A DNA stretch of 64,000 bases from Candidatus Liberibacter americanus str. Sao Paulo. GTDB lineage: Bacteria > Pseudomonadota > Alphaproteobacteria > Rhizobiales > Rhizobiaceae. Made by a program: the position numbers and the translations under genes. Positions 31,507 to 42,659 of the stretch are shown here, piece by piece (the first letter of the stretch is position 1; every line of letters starts with the position of its first letter). Under the pieces are notes generated by a model that saw only the letters and a program-made list of their open reading frames with translations, made no database searches and was not told where the DNA came from. The DNA lies in the NCBI RefSeq assembly GCF_000496595.1, contig NC_022793.1:620001-684000 (forward strand), read 5' to 3'.

Positions 31507-31577
31507 GGAGTATTTATCTGATGACTGTTATAATATGCTGATTTTTAGTCATAAAAATATTTTTTGGACATTTGAAT

Positions 31578-32180
31578 ATGGTTTTACAATCTTTGTTTTT
31601 TTATCTATTTTCATTTATGGCGATAATGTCTTCTTTAATGGTTGTTATTTCACGTAATCCTGTTAATTCTGTTTTTTTTCTTATTTTTATTTTTTTGAAT
31701 GCTGCAGGTATTTTGATACTTTTAGGGGCAGAGTTCGTAGCAATGATTACTTTAGTTGCTTATGTTGGAGCTGTAGTCGTTCTTTTCCTTTTTGTAATTA
31801 TGATGATTGATATTAATATTGAAGGTGTAAAAAGCATAAGTACAAAACGTGGTTTTTTAGGTGCTTTTTTTATAGGAATTTTATCTGCTGAGCTTATTAT
31901 AGGTGTTAGTGATCTAGAGGTTTTTGGATCTAAAGGAGATATTTCTATTTTATCTATTAGAGGCAGCAATACAGAATATCTTGGTACAGTTTTGTATACT
32001 AATTACGCATATCCGCTTGAAATAGCAGCATTCATTTTATTGTTATCTATGATTGGAGCAATTGTATTAACATTACGTCATCGCACTAATATCAAGCGTC
32101 AAAATATATCTAAACAGTTGGAGAGCAATTATGGCAATTCAGTTGAAATCGTTAAAGTTAAGTCAGGACAGGGGATTTAG
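31578..32180 (+). CDS. nuoJ: NADH-quinone oxidoreductase subunit J
   Basis: Five-TM membrane subunit (200 residues). The glycine- and valine-rich helix [20 protein letters not shown] contains the pi-bulge region typical of NuoJ. The frame starts at a TTG (31572), but ATG 31578 is the better start. nuoK begins one base after its stop. Confidence 0.95.
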   Translation: MVLQSLFFYLFSFMAIMSSLMVVISRNPVNSVFFLIFIFLNAAGILILLGAEFVAMITLVAYVGAVVVLFLFVIMMIDINIEGVKSISTKRGFLGAFFIGILSAELIIGVSDLEVFGSKGDISILSIRGSNTEYLGTVLYTNYAYPLEIAAFILLLSMIGAIVLTLRHRTNIKRQNISKQLESNYGNSVEIVKVKSGQGI

Positions 32181-32181
32181 G

Positions 32182-32490
32182 ATGAACGTTAGTCTTTCTC
32201 ACTATTTGATTGTTTCTGCAATTATGTTTGTTATTGGTTCTGCAGGTGTTTTTTTTAATCGCAAAAGCGTTATTATTATATTGATGTCGATAGAGATTAT
32301 GCTATTGTCAGTAAATTTAAATATGGTTGCTTTTTCTGCTTATATGCATGATATAGCTGGGCAGGTATTTTCTTTGTTTATTTTAGTTGTTGCTGCTGCA
32401 GAAACTTCTATAGGTCTTGCTATTTTAGTTGTGTTTTATAGAAATAAAGGTTCAATTTCTGTTGATGATTTTAGTAAGATGAAAGGTTGA
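32182..32490 (+). CDS. nuoK: NADH-quinone oxidoreductase subunit K
   Basis: Three-TM subunit. ATG 32182 gives exactly the usual 102 residues and begins with [12 protein letters not shown]. Conserved Glu residues sit in the second and third helices ([26 protein letters not shown]). The frame is open into the end of nuoJ (32131), which would give a non-homologous tail. Confidence 0.96.
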   Translation: MNVSLSHYLIVSAIMFVIGSAGVFFNRKSVIIILMSIEIMLLSVNLNMVAFSAYMHDIAGQVFSLFILVVAAAETSIGLAILVVFYRNKGSISVDDFSKMKG

Positions 32491-32502
32491 ATTTAATATA
32501 CT

Positions 32503-34503
32503 ATGATTTATGAAGTTATAGTTTTTCTTCCTTTGTTTGGGGCAATTTTTTCTGGTTTTTTTAGTCGATTTATGGGGAAAAAACTTTCTGAAATTTTTCC
32601 TTCAGGGACTATGGTTATAGTTGCATTTTTATCTTGGATTGTTTTTTACAAAGTTTGTTTAAGCAGTGAAAATTTTCCGGTAATAAAACACAAAATATTT
32701 AATTGGATTGATTATGATTTAATTAATGTTTATTGGGGATTGCGTATAGATGCTCTTACATCTTTGATGTTTGTAGTTATTAATTCTATTTCTGCAGTTG
32801 TTCATATATATTCTATCGGATATATGCACGACGACAAGCATCGTCAAAGATTCTTTTCCTACCTATCATTTTTTACTTTTGCAATGCTTGTATTGGTTTC
32901 ATCTGACAACTTATTGCAAATGTTTTTTGGATGGGAAGGAGTTGGGCTTGCATCTTATTTACTAATTGGTTTTTGGTCATTTAAAGAATCTGCACTAAAG
33001 GCTTCGATGAAAGCTTTTGTCGTTAATAGGATAGGAGATATAGGTCTTATAATTGCGATTTCTATGATATTTTACCTTTTTGGTTCATTCGAATTCGATG
33101 TTATTTTTAATAGAGCTTCTGAATATTGGAAAATTGGAGATTTGGTTTATACAGATATATCTTCATATAAGAGTATTGTTCTTTTTGGAATGAAAATACA
33201 TGCTCATGATGCTATTTCAATTATTTGTTTTTTATTGTTTTTAGGGGCTATGGGAAAGTCCGCTCAATTTTTATTGCATGTTTGGCTTCCTGATGCGATG
33301 GAGGGACCGACTCCTGTTTCTGCTCTTATTCATGCAGCTACAATGGTAACAGCAGGTATTTTCCTTGTTGTTAGGATGTCATATTTGTTTGAACTTTCTC
33401 CTGTTGTTTTAGATTTTATTATGATTATTGGTTCTATTACAGCTTTTTTTGCAGCAACAGTTGCTATGGTTCAAAACGATATTAAACGTGTTATAGCCTA
33501 TTCTACTTGTTCACAATTAGGTTATATGTTTGTGTCGTTGGGATGTGGTGCATATGGTGCATCTGTTTTTCATCTTTTTACGCATGCATTTTTCAAGGCT
33601 TTGCTTTTTTTAGGTGCTGGATGTGTAATACATTCAGTTTCAGGAGAGCAGGATATGCGTCGTATGGGTGGATTATATAAGGATCTTCCTGTCACATGTA
33701 TTATGATTATTATTGGTGTTCTTGCTTTAATTGGATTTGGCATACCTGATACTAATATAGGTTTTTCGGGTTATTTTTCTAAAGATTTAATCTTAAAAGT
33801 TGCATATATGTCTTCATATAGTTTTATTCCTTTTTCCCTTTTATTAATTTCAGCATTGTTTACAAGCTTTTATTCGTGGAGATTAGTATTTTTAACTTTT
33901 TTTGGTAAAAGTAGAGTAGATAAAAATATATTGCATAAAATTCATGAATCTCCTTTAGTAATGCATATTCCTCTTTTTATTTTGGGAATAGGTTCTATAT
34001 TTTTTGGATTTGTTTTTCATGATTACTTTTTTGGCAGCAAATATCATTTTTTCTGGAAGAAATCCATTTTTAGTTCACAGAATAATCATATTCTTGAAAC
34101 GTTTCATAACATTCCTATATGGTTGGAATATATCCCTAGTTTGGCTATTTTTATAGGTTTTTTTATTGCGTTTATAATGTATATTATTTCCCCTAATCTT
34201 CCTAGATTTATTGCTGAAAAATTATCTTATATATATAATTTTTTTCAAAACGCATGGTATTTTGATAGATTTTATGATTTTATTTTTGTGCGTTCTGCCT
34301 TGGGTTTAGGAGATAATCTTTCTAAAAGAGTGGAAAGATCTATAGATAAATATGGGCCGGATGGTATTGCGTATTGCATGCGTTATATGTTTTCTTTTAT
34401 CTCTCGTTTGCAAACGGGTTATATTTACAATTATGCGTTCGCTATGTTGATAGGCATTTCTATTTTAGTTATTTTAATTCTATTTAAGGTAAATATCTGG
34501 TGA
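32503..34503 (+). CDS. nuoL: NADH-quinone oxidoreductase subunit L
   Basis: Antiporter-like proton-pumping subunit of the distal membrane arm, 666 residues and about 16 TM helices. Key pieces are the FGWEGVGLASYLLIGFW helix with the conserved Glu, HVWLPDAMEGPTPVSALIHAATMVTAGI, and QNDIKRVIAYSTCSQLGYM. The C-terminal part should form the long lateral helix. The stop overlaps the nuoM start. Confidence 0.97.
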   Translation: MIYEVIVFLPLFGAIFSGFFSRFMGKKLSEIFPSGTMVIVAFLSWIVFYKVCLSSENFPVIKHKIFNWIDYDLINVYWGLRIDALTSLMFVVINSISAVVHIYSIGYMHDDKHRQRFFSYLSFFTFAMLVLVSSDNLLQMFFGWEGVGLASYLLIGFWSFKESALKASMKAFVVNRIGDIGLIIAISMIFYLFGSFEFDVIFNRASEYWKIGDLVYTDISSYKSIVLFGMKIHAHDAISIICFLLFLGAMGKSAQFLLHVWLPDAMEGPTPVSALIHAATMVTAGIFLVVRMSYLFELSPVVLDFIMIIGSITAFFAATVAMVQNDIKRVIAYSTCSQLGYMFVSLGCGAYGASVFHLFTHAFFKALLFLGAGCVIHSVSGEQDMRRMGGLYKDLPVTCIMIIIGVLALIGFGIPDTNIGFSGYFSKDLILKVAYMSSYSFIPFSLLLISALFTSFYSWRLVFLTFFGKSRVDKNILHKIHESPLVMHIPLFILGIGSIFFGFVFHDYFFGSKYHFFWKKSIFSSQNNHILETFHNIPIWLEYIPSLAIFIGFFIAFIMYIISPNLPRFIAEKLSYIYNFFQNAWYFDRFYDFIFVRSALGLGDNLSKRVERSIDKYGPDGIAYCMRYMFSFISRLQTGYIYNYAFAMLIGISILVILILFKVNIW

Positions 34504-35966
34504 TTATGCCTCTATTATCGATTGTGACTTTTACACCTTTATTAGGTGTATTTATTTTGCTTATTGCTTCTTCATTGGGATATGGGCGTAAATATTTTTT
34601 TGGAATTTCTCTTGGAAGCAGCTTAATAAATTTTATTATTTCCTTAATAATATGGTTTTTATTTGACAAGAATAGTCACGGATTCATGATGGTTGAGTAC
34701 CATCAATTAATCAATAATTTTTGCAATTATCATCTTGGAGTTGATGGTATATCAATTCTTTTTGTTGTTTTGACTTCTTTTTTATCTATTTTCTGTGTTA
34801 TATCTGGCTGGATATCTATAAAAGATCGATTTAAGGAATATATGATTGCTTTCCTTATACTTGAATCGATGACTATAGGGACATTTTTATCTATAGACAT
34901 AGTATTATTTTATATATTTTTTGAAGCTAGTTTGATTCCTATTTTTATTATAATAGGTGTTTGGGGTGGTAATGAACGTATTTATGCCGCCTATAAGTTT
35001 TTTCTTTATACATTTATAGGTTCGGTTTTTATGCTCTTGGCTATTATTTTTATATGCTGGACAAAAAATACGAGCAGTATGATAGATCTTTGTAAAGATC
35101 TTGGTTTACCCATGCATGTACAGTGCTTTTTATGGTTAGCTTTTTTCTGTTCCTTTGCAATAAAAATACCTATGTTCCCTTTCCACACTTGGTTGCCAAA
35201 TGCTCATGTGCAGGCGCCAACTGCAGGTTCAGTTTTTTTAGCTGGAATTATGTTAAAAATAGGTGGATATGGTTTTATTAGGTTTCTATTGCCAATGTTT
35301 CCTTTAGCTACAAATTATTTTGCGCCAATGATATTACTGCTATCTGTTATAGCAATAATATATTCTTCTTTAGTAGCAATGGTTCAGAATGATATTAAAA
35401 AGCTCATAGCATATTCTTCAGTATCACATATGGGATATGTGACTATGGGTATATTTTCAGGAGTGCATAGCGGTGTTGCAGGTGCAATGTTTCAGATGTT
35501 GTCGCATGGTCTTGTGTCCAGTGCTTTGTTTTTTTGTATAGGTGTGATTTACGATCGCTTACATACTCGTGATATTTCTTCCTATGGTGGATTAGTTAAC
35601 AATATGCCTAAATATGCGGTGGTGATGATGGTTTTTACTATGGCTAATGTTGGTCTTCCCGGAACTTCTGGTTTTATCGGTGAATTTTTAATAATTATGT
35701 CTGTTTTTCAAAAGCATATTATGATTGCTTTTTTTGCTTCTTTAGGAGTTGTATTATCTGTATTATATTCTTTATTGCTTTATCGTAAGGTTATTTTTGG
35801 AGTTACAGATAGAAAAGAAGTAAAGGAATTATTAGATATTTCTTTTTATGAATGTTGTATTATATATCCTATTGCTGCACTAACTATTATTTTCGGAATA
35901 TATACTGTGCCAGTTTTTGAAACATTTTTTGTTCCTATTTCTTTTATTATGAAAAATTATATGTAG
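34500..35966 (+). CDS. nuoM: NADH-quinone oxidoreductase subunit M
   Basis: Antiporter-like proton-pumping subunit, 488 residues with about 14 TM helices. Motifs are FEASLIPIFIIIGVWGG (conserved Glu), FHTWLPNAHVQAPTAGSVFLAGI and NDIKKLIAYSSVSHMGYV. A GTG at 34500 overlaps the nuoL stop and has AAGG ten bases before it, which favours it over ATG 34506. Confidence 0.96.
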   Translation: MIMPLLSIVTFTPLLGVFILLIASSLGYGRKYFFGISLGSSLINFIISLIIWFLFDKNSHGFMMVEYHQLINNFCNYHLGVDGISILFVVLTSFLSIFCVISGWISIKDRFKEYMIAFLILESMTIGTFLSIDIVLFYIFFEASLIPIFIIIGVWGGNERIYAAYKFFLYTFIGSVFMLLAIIFICWTKNTSSMIDLCKDLGLPMHVQCFLWLAFFCSFAIKIPMFPFHTWLPNAHVQAPTAGSVFLAGIMLKIGGYGFIRFLLPMFPLATNYFAPMILLLSVIAIIYSSLVAMVQNDIKKLIAYSSVSHMGYVTMGIFSGVHSGVAGAMFQMLSHGLVSSALFFCIGVIYDRLHTRDISSYGGLVNNMPKYAVVMMVFTMANVGLPGTSGFIGEFLIIMSVFQKHIMIAFFASLGVVLSVLYSLLLYRKVIFGVTDRKEVKELLDISFYECCIIYPIAALTIIFGIYTVPVFETFFVPISFIMKNYM

Positions 35967-36019
35967 AGAAAAGGATTTGATTAGCCCATAGATAAATAGA
36001 GAAAGCAGAACTTATTGTT

Positions 36020-37459
36020 ATGATTCCTGTAAGTGTTATAGGTGATTTTCGTCTTTGTATTCCTGAGATAATTGTTGCTATTGGAAGTCTTCTTCTTCTG
36101 ATAATGGGAGTTTTTTCTAGTAAAAAAAACTCATTTAATTTGATTATTATTCCAATAATTATTTTAGGTATTGCTTTAATTTCTTTTGTGATTGCACCTT
36201 TTAAGGGTATTGGTTTTTTTGGATCTTATATCTCTGATACATTATCTGATTTTGTAAAGATTTTCATTTTTACTAGTGGCATAACTCTTTTTATTATGAT
36301 GTTTAGTTGTGTTCACTTAAAGCCTTTCAGTAAATTTGAGTTTCCTATAGTTATTTTAATATCTATTTTAGGTATGCTTTTACTCATTTCATCTAATGAT
36401 ATGATATCTTTTTATATGGCTCTAGAACTACAATCTCTTGCTGTTTATATCGCTATTGCTATGAATCGTGATAGCATGGCATCCATTGAAGCCTCTCTTA
36501 AATATTTTATTTTAGGAGCTTTTTCATCTTGTTTTTTGTTATATGGAATGTCTTTTATTTATGGTTTTACTGGTTATACAGATTTTTCGAATATATCGGC
36601 GTCATTATTTGTTGGAGAAAACTCATTTGTATTAATAATAGGTATAGTATTTATTATAGTTGGGCTTTTCTTTAAGATAGCGTTGGTTCCTTTTCATATG
36701 TGGCTGCCTGATGTATATGAAGGTTCGTCTATGTTTGTTACTGCTTTTATGTCTACTATTCCAAAATTTACAGTTACTATGGCTCTTCTTCGTATATTTA
36801 GTACGTTTTGGCCGATAGTTTCTGATCTGGTGCGGATTTTTATGATTGTTTCCGTATTTTCTATTCTATTGGGCTCTATCTCTGCAATTGGTCAACAAAA
36901 ATTAAAACGACTTATAGCATATTCTTCTATAAGTCATATAGGATATGCTTTGATTGGTTTATCAGTTGGTACGACCATTGGAATTTCTGCTACAATCAGA
37001 TATATGGTAATTTATTTAGTTGTTGTTTTAGGCCTTTTTGCATGCATTTTGTCTTTAAAGCGTAAAGACGGAAAGCCTATTAAGAATATTACTGATTTTT
37101 CAGGATTATCAAATACTTATCCTTTTTTAGCTTTTATAATTACTATTCTAATTTTTTCATTAGCAGGTATTCCGCCTTTTGCTGGTTTTTTTGCTAAATA
37201 TTTCTTATTTTTATCTGCTATAAAGGATGGTTGGTATTTATTGTCAATAGTTGGATTATTATCTTCTGTTATATCTATTTATTATTGTTTGCTAATAGTT
37301 AGTGTTATTTGGTTTCATAAATCTAATGAAAATCTTATTGTTACTAGCAAATGGTTGAAACTAGTATATTCTATCTCTGGTTTATTAGTTATATCTTACT
37401 TTCTATTTGAAAATTATCTGAGTTATTTAATTAATATAATTGTTTTATCTATGTTTTAG
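36020..37459 (+). CDS. nuoN: NADH-quinone oxidoreductase subunit N
   Basis: The third antiporter-like subunit, 479 residues with about 14 TM helices. Motifs are MALELQSLAVYIAIAMNR, FHMWLPDVYEGSSMFVTAFMST and RLIAYSSISHIGYALIG. It is the last complex I gene and completes the full set nuoA-N. birA starts two bases after its stop, so the transcript goes on. Confidence 0.96.
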   Translation: MIPVSVIGDFRLCIPEIIVAIGSLLLLIMGVFSSKKNSFNLIIIPIIILGIALISFVIAPFKGIGFFGSYISDTLSDFVKIFIFTSGITLFIMMFSCVHLKPFSKFEFPIVILISILGMLLLISSNDMISFYMALELQSLAVYIAIAMNRDSMASIEASLKYFILGAFSSCFLLYGMSFIYGFTGYTDFSNISASLFVGENSFVLIIGIVFIIVGLFFKIALVPFHMWLPDVYEGSSMFVTAFMSTIPKFTVTMALLRIFSTFWPIVSDLVRIFMIVSVFSILLGSISAIGQQKLKRLIAYSSISHIGYALIGLSVGTTIGISATIRYMVIYLVVVLGLFACILSLKRKDGKPIKNITDFSGLSNTYPFLAFIITILIFSLAGIPPFAGFFAKYFLFLSAIKDGWYLLSIVGLLSSVISIYYCLLIVSVIWFHKSNENLIVTSKWLKLVYSISGLLVISYFLFENYLSYLINIIVLSMF

Positions 37460-37461
37460 TC

Positions 37462-38217
37462 ATGTCATTTGGTATATCTCAATGTAAAATCCCTCAAAAT
37501 TTTCGTTGTGAAATTTTTGATTCTATAGATTCTACAAATGATGAATGTATGAGACGTGCATTATCTGGTGATCCTGGTGGATTGTGGATAGTTGCTTCTC
37601 ATCAAACTGCTGGTCGAGGTAGAAGATCTAAAGTATGGGATTCTAATAAAGGAAACTTATATTCTTCATTGCTATTAATTGATAATATATCTAATAATTC
37701 TGCAACTTTATTGCCGTTTGCTACTGCAGTAGCTATACATTCAGTTATAACTTCTATTTTGCCTGTTGAAGCAGATATTAAAATAAAGTGGCCTAATGAT
37801 TTGCTGATTTCTAAGCGTAAAGTTGCAGGTATTTTGATTGAAACTATAAAATTAAAAAATGATTTGCAATCAATTATTATTGGAATAGGCATTAATATTG
37901 AATATTGTCCTAAAGATGTTCCATATCCTGTAACTTTTTTAAATAAAGAAGGTGTAGACTTGGTTTTAATTGATGTTTTGCCAATATTATTTCAAGAGAT
38001 GGAAAAAATATTGATTATATTAAAACAAGATAAAGGAAGAGAGGAAATTATGAGACTTTGGCGTTGTTTTGCTTATGGCATAGGTGATTTTATAACAATA
38101 AATCTTCCCAATCGTTCAATTAAAGGTCGTTTTATTGGAGTTGACGATTTTGGATATATGTTATTAGAAAAAAAGGGTAGTTTTTTTCGATTTTTTACAG
38201 GAGAAGTTTTTGAATAA
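37462..38217 (+). CDS. birA: Biotin--[acetyl-CoA-carboxylase] ligase
   Basis: It activates biotin as biotinyl-AMP and attaches it to the biotin carrier protein of acetyl-CoA carboxylase. The 251 residues hold the catalytic core (STNDECMR, HQTAGRGRRSKVW as the GRGRRG-type biotinyl-AMP loop, KWPNDLLI and KVAGILIE) and a small C-terminal SH3-like domain. There is no N-terminal winged helix, so unlike E. coli BirA it is not expected to act as a repressor. Its place after nuoN matches rhizobia. Confidence 0.95.
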   Translation: MSFGISQCKIPQNFRCEIFDSIDSTNDECMRRALSGDPGGLWIVASHQTAGRGRRSKVWDSNKGNLYSSLLLIDNISNNSATLLPFATAVAIHSVITSILPVEADIKIKWPNDLLISKRKVAGILIETIKLKNDLQSIIIGIGINIEYCPKDVPYPVTFLNKEGVDLVLIDVLPILFQEMEKILIILKQDKGREEIMRLWRCFAYGIGDFITINLPNRSIKGRFIGVDDFGYMLLEKKGSFFRFFTGEVFE

Positions 38218-38232
38218 AATGAAAGATCAAAT

Positions 38233-39909
38233 ATGGTAGAACGAAAAGACTTGGTTTTCTTGCCACTTGGTGGTGTCGGTGAGATTGGAATGAACATGTA
38301 TCTTTATGGATGTGGAGTTCCTGGAAAACGCAAATGGATAATGGTTGATTGTGGAGTAGCATTTCCAAGAGATGATTCCATAGGAGTAAGTTTGGTTTTC
38401 CCAGATATTACGTTTCTACTGAAAGAACGTAAGAATCTTATGGCTATTATTATTACGCATGCACATGAGGATCATTATGGTGCTTTACATGATTTATGGG
38501 TATTATTAAATGTTCCAGTATATGCTTCTCCTTTTGCTATTGCTCTTTTAGAGGCTAAAAGTTTTTACAATCACGTTCCTAATAATATTATATGTAAACC
38601 ATTTAAAGTAGGAGATAAGATTGATATACATCCTTTTTCTATTGAACCTTTGCGAGTGAATCATTCAATTCCAGAATCTATGGCATTAATTATTCGTTCT
38701 CCATTAGGAAATATTGTGCACACAGGTGATTGGAAAGTTGATGATACTGCTATACTCGGAGATACTACAGATCAGAAGGCTTTATGTGCAATAGGTAATG
38801 AAGGTGTCTTGGCATTAATGTGTGATTCAACTAATGCAATGTGTGATGAATCATATATTACAGAAAAGGATGTAACTAATGGGCTTTATAATATAATTGA
38901 AAAAGCTTCAGGATGTGTCGCAATTACAACTTTTTCATCAAGTATTAGTCGAATTTGTAGTATAATTGATGTTGCTGAAAAACTAGGTCGTTATGTTTTG
39001 CTACTTGGAACTTCTTTGAAAAGAGTAGTAAATGTTGCTATTGATATTGGTTTAATTAAAAAAGATCAAAAATTTCTTTCAGAAGAAGAATTTGGTTCTT
39101 ATCCTCGGAATAAATTAGTTATTATCCTTACTGGAAGTCAGGGTGAGCCACGTTCGGCTTTATCTCAATTATCACGTAATGGAATGTGTAATATATCATT
39201 ATGTGAGAATGATTTAGTTATATTTTCATCTCGAGCCATTCCTGGTAATGAAACTGCAATAGGTGATGTAAAGAATAGGTTGATAGAACAAGGTGTTAAA
39301 ATAATTGTTGGAGATTTAGACAATGCAGTTCATGTTTCAGGTCATCCATATCGTAATGATTTGAAAAAGATGTATGAATGGGTTCGCCCTCAAATTATTG
39401 TGCCAATTCATGGAGAAGCTATGCATCTTGTTTCTCAAAGAGATCTTGCCTTAGAGTTTGGTGTTTATAATGTTCCATTTATTAGAAATGGTCACATGTT
39501 GCGTCTTTCCCCAAGTCCTGTTGAGATTATTGATGAGGTTGTTCATGGAAGATTTTTTAAAGATGGTCATTTGGTAGGTAAAAGTGAAGATTTAGGTATC
39601 TCTAAAAGAAGGAAGCTTTCTTTTGCGGGGCATTTATCCGTCAATATAGTTGTTGATAATTATTATGATATAGTAGGTGTGCCTGAAATTATTGACATAG
39701 GATTACCTTTTTATTGTGCTGATGGAACAAAACTTAGCAAGATTTTATTAAAAACGATTATTACGACAGTTATTAATATGAATAAATCTAGTCGTAAAGA
39801 TTTGAAATTGCTGCGAGAATCGATTAAGAAATCTTTGCGTTCTGCCATAAATAATATTTGGGGTAAAAAGCCTATAGTGACTGTTTTCGTTAATAAGATA
39901 TCTTATTAA
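38233..39909 (+). CDS. rnj: Ribonuclease J
   Basis: A metallo-beta-lactamase/beta-CASP ribonuclease with endo- and 5'-exonuclease activity in RNA maturation and decay, used in alphaproteobacteria beside RNase E. The zinc site is ITHAHEDHYGAL, with HTGDW and the later Asp/His sites. The beta-CASP region includes TGSQGEPRSALSQL and PIHGEAMHL. The ~558 residues match the family. It starts 15 bases after birA. Confidence 0.93.
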   Translation: MVERKDLVFLPLGGVGEIGMNMYLYGCGVPGKRKWIMVDCGVAFPRDDSIGVSLVFPDITFLLKERKNLMAIIITHAHEDHYGALHDLWVLLNVPVYASPFAIALLEAKSFYNHVPNNIICKPFKVGDKIDIHPFSIEPLRVNHSIPESMALIIRSPLGNIVHTGDWKVDDTAILGDTTDQKALCAIGNEGVLALMCDSTNAMCDESYITEKDVTNGLYNIIEKASGCVAITTFSSSISRICSIIDVAEKLGRYVLLLGTSLKRVVNVAIDIGLIKKDQKFLSEEEFGSYPRNKLVIILTGSQGEPRSALSQLSRNGMCNISLCENDLVIFSSRAIPGNETAIGDVKNRLIEQGVKIIVGDLDNAVHVSGHPYRNDLKKMYEWVRPQIIVPIHGEAMHLVSQRDLALEFGVYNVPFIRNGHMLRLSPSPVEIIDEVVHGRFFKDGHLVGKSEDLGISKRRKLSFAGHLSVNIVVDNYYDIVGVPEIIDIGLPFYCADGTKLSKILLKTIITTVINMNKSSRKDLKLLRESIKKSLRSAINNIWGKKPIVTVFVNKISY

Positions 39910-40027
39910 CTTAATAATATAGATTATTTACCATATGTATTATTATATATTAAAAACTTTTTAGAATAAGAGTATTTATTGTACAAATAATCTTGAGTAA
40001 TTATATAACGGTAAGGATAATCTTATT

Positions 40028-41371
40028 ATGAAGAGATCTAGGTATTTTTTGCCAATCATGAATAAAAATCCTAAAAATGCAGAGATTATTTCGCATCAAC
40101 TTATGCTGCGCTCAGGAATGATTCATCAGCATTCAAAAGGAATATATTCTTGGCTGCCTCTAGGCAAAAAAGTTCTTGATAAAATTAATATAATTATTCG
40201 TGAAGAGCAAAATCGGATAGGTGCAATTGAACTTCTTATGCCAACTCTACAATCAGCAGATTTATGGCATGAAAGTGGTCGTTATCAATCTTATGGTAAG
40301 GAGATGTTACGTATATTTGATCGGAATGATAAGCCAATGCTTTATGGTCCGACCAATGAAGAAATGGTTGTAGATATTTTTCGTTCTTATGTTAAATCAT
40401 ATAGAGACCTTCCATTGAGCTTTTATCAAATTCAATTAAAATTTAGAGATGAGCTTAGACCACGTTTTGGAACTATGCGTTCCCGCGAATTTATTATGAA
40501 AGATGCCTATTCTTTTGATTTGACTCGTGAGTCTTCTGAACATTCCTATAATAAGATGTTTGTATCATATCTTCGTATATTTCATCGTATGGGACTTAAT
40601 TCTATACCAATGCGTGCAGAATCTGGTCCAATTGGCGGTGATTTAAGTCATGAGTTTATCGTCCTTGCAGATACGGGGGAAACGCAGGTTTTTTGCTCTA
40701 AAGATTTTATTGATTTTTCTATTCCTCCAGATACTACAGATTTTGATGATGTTGTTGGAATAAAAAATATAGTTAACAATTGGACTTCCCCATATTCTGC
40801 TACTTCTGATGTTCATGATGATAATTTATTTAGTTCTCTGCCAGAAGAAAAAAGATTTGTTGCACGAGGGATTGAGGTAGGGCACATTTTTCATTTTGGC
40901 ACTAAATATTCTAAACCAATGTTTGCAACGGTTAAAGGCCCAGATGGGAAAGATCATTATGTTAATATGGGATCGTATGGGATTGGTTCGATGAGGATTG
41001 TTCCTGCGATTATTGAGTCTTCGCATGATGAAAAAGGTATTATTTGGCCTGATTCAATATCTCCTTTTGATGTTTATGTTATTAATTTGAAAATTAAAAA
41101 TCATGAATGTAGTGCGGTATGCGATAAGATTTATGAAAATTTATCTAGCATGGGCTGTGATGTGTTTTTAGATGATATGGATGATCAGGCTGGATCTAAA
41201 TTTGCTATAGCCGATTTATTGGGTTTTCCATTGCAAATAATTATTGGTACAAGGTTTATTTCTAATGGTATTATTGAAATAAAACATAGGGCTACAGGAG
41301 AAAGAAAAGATATGTCCTTAGATGAAGCAATAAATTATATTAGTAATTTTTTTGCTAATATAAGCAGATGA
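40028..41371 (+). CDS. proS: Prolyl-tRNA synthetase (short alphaproteobacterial type)
   Basis: Class II synthetase for tRNA-Pro. The 447 residues follow the short form lacking the large editing insertion of E. coli ProRS. Visible are the motif-1 region [18 protein letters not shown], motif 2 ([26 protein letters not shown] in overlapping pieces), a shortened linker and [16 protein letters not shown] as motif 3, then the anticodon-binding domain. AAGGAT ten bases before the ATG supports the start. Confidence 0.96.
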   Translation: MKRSRYFLPIMNKNPKNAEIISHQLMLRSGMIHQHSKGIYSWLPLGKKVLDKINIIIREEQNRIGAIELLMPTLQSADLWHESGRYQSYGKEMLRIFDRNDKPMLYGPTNEEMVVDIFRSYVKSYRDLPLSFYQIQLKFRDELRPRFGTMRSREFIMKDAYSFDLTRESSEHSYNKMFVSYLRIFHRMGLNSIPMRAESGPIGGDLSHEFIVLADTGETQVFCSKDFIDFSIPPDTTDFDDVVGIKNIVNNWTSPYSATSDVHDDNLFSSLPEEKRFVARGIEVGHIFHFGTKYSKPMFATVKGPDGKDHYVNMGSYGIGSMRIVPAIIESSHDEKGIIWPDSISPFDVYVINLKIKNHECSAVCDKIYENLSSMGCDVFLDDMDDQAGSKFAIADLLGFPLQIIIGTRFISNGIIEIKHRATGERKDMSLDEAINYISNFFANISR

Positions 41372-41396
41372 ATTTAATATAAGTGATTGTACGACG

Positions 41397-42650
41397 ATGT
41401 TTGTTTTTTCTAGATTAGAGATTAAAGTTGCTCGGCATTATTTATTTTCGCATAGACGAGATTCATTTATTTCTGTTGCAGTATTTGTTTCGTTTATTGG
41501 AGTTATGATAGGTGTGATGGCTTTGATAGTTGTTATGTCTGTAATGAATGGATTTAGGGCTGATATTATTAAACGTGTTTTGGGTGTTAATGGACATATA
41601 ATAGTATATCCAAATTATTCGCAGTTTAAAGATTATAAATCTATTGAGAATCGTCTTAGTTCTATTAGTGATGTTAAAAAAGTTTTGCCTTTTGTAAATG
41701 GTCAAGCATTTATATCAAATATGGGATTAGGTGGGTCTGGTGTATCTGTGCGTGGTATAGAAGAAACTGATTTCACTAATATTACTGGTTCTTTTGTAGA
41801 TTTTTATGGGAATAAATCAGATATTTTCATGAATGGAAGAGGTATAGTTATAGGGGAAAATCTTGCTAAAAATTTGGATGTTATAGTTGGTGATAAAGTA
41901 AAACTTATTTCTCCAAATGGTGATGTTACTCCTTTAGGTACATATATTCGATCTAAGACATATACTGTTTCTGCAATTTTTAAAACAACAATTTCGGATT
42001 ATGATTCTGGAATGATTTATATGTCACTTAAAGAAGCTAAGTTTTATTTTAACTTGAAAAACGATATCTCTGGTATAGAAATTTTTGCTGAAAATCCTGA
42101 TAAGATTACAACAATAAATAAAAGCATTCAAGAAATTTTGGGATATGATGTATCGGTTATTGATTGGAGACAGCGTTATAAATCTTTATTTTCTGCTATG
42201 GAAATTGAGAATAATGCAATGTTTGTTATTCTTACATTGATAGTCTTTGTTGCTTCTCTTAATATTGTTTCTAGTTTAATTATGTTGGTTAAAGAGAAAA
42301 GTCGTGATATAGCGGTTTTACGCACTATGGGTGCAAGTATATCTTCCATTATGCGTATATTTTTTATGATAGGTGCTTTTGTTGGTATTTCTGGAACATT
42401 TGTAGGTGTTATTAGTGGAATTTTAATATCTTTGAACATTGATTTAATAAGGAAATTTATTCTTAATACATTTGGAATAGTTATATTTGATATAAATGCA
42501 TATGCATTAACTGAATTGCCTGTTCAAATTTCATGGCATGAAGTTTTATGGGTTATTATAATGGCTGTTTTATTGTCTTTTTTTGCGACAATTTTTCCTA
42601 GTTGGAGAGCGTCTAGAGTAGATCCTGTTAAAACTTTGCGCTATGAGTAG
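41397..42650 (+). CDS. lolC: Lipoprotein-releasing ABC transporter permease
   Basis: Inner-membrane subunit of the LolCDE-type complex that extracts outer-membrane lipoproteins for transfer to LolA. The 417 residues begin with LEIKVARHYLFSHRRDSFISV, then TM1 (~25-50), a large periplasmic domain, and three C-terminal TM helices with the FtsX/MacB-like LRTMGASISSIMRIFFMIG. As in most alphaproteobacteria only one permease gene is present, presumably working as a homodimer with LolD. It is cotranscribed with lolD nine bases later. Confidence 0.93.
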   Translation: MFVFSRLEIKVARHYLFSHRRDSFISVAVFVSFIGVMIGVMALIVVMSVMNGFRADIIKRVLGVNGHIIVYPNYSQFKDYKSIENRLSSISDVKKVLPFVNGQAFISNMGLGGSGVSVRGIEETDFTNITGSFVDFYGNKSDIFMNGRGIVIGENLAKNLDVIVGDKVKLISPNGDVTPLGTYIRSKTYTVSAIFKTTISDYDSGMIYMSLKEAKFYFNLKNDISGIEIFAENPDKITTINKSIQEILGYDVSVIDWRQRYKSLFSAMEIENNAMFVILTLIVFVASLNIVSSLIMLVKEKSRDIAVLRTMGASISSIMRIFFMIGAFVGISGTFVGVISGILISLNIDLIRKFILNTFGIVIFDINAYALTELPVQISWHEVLWVIIMAVLLSFFATIFPSWRASRVDPVKTLRYE

Positions 42651-42659
42651 GAGGCTATA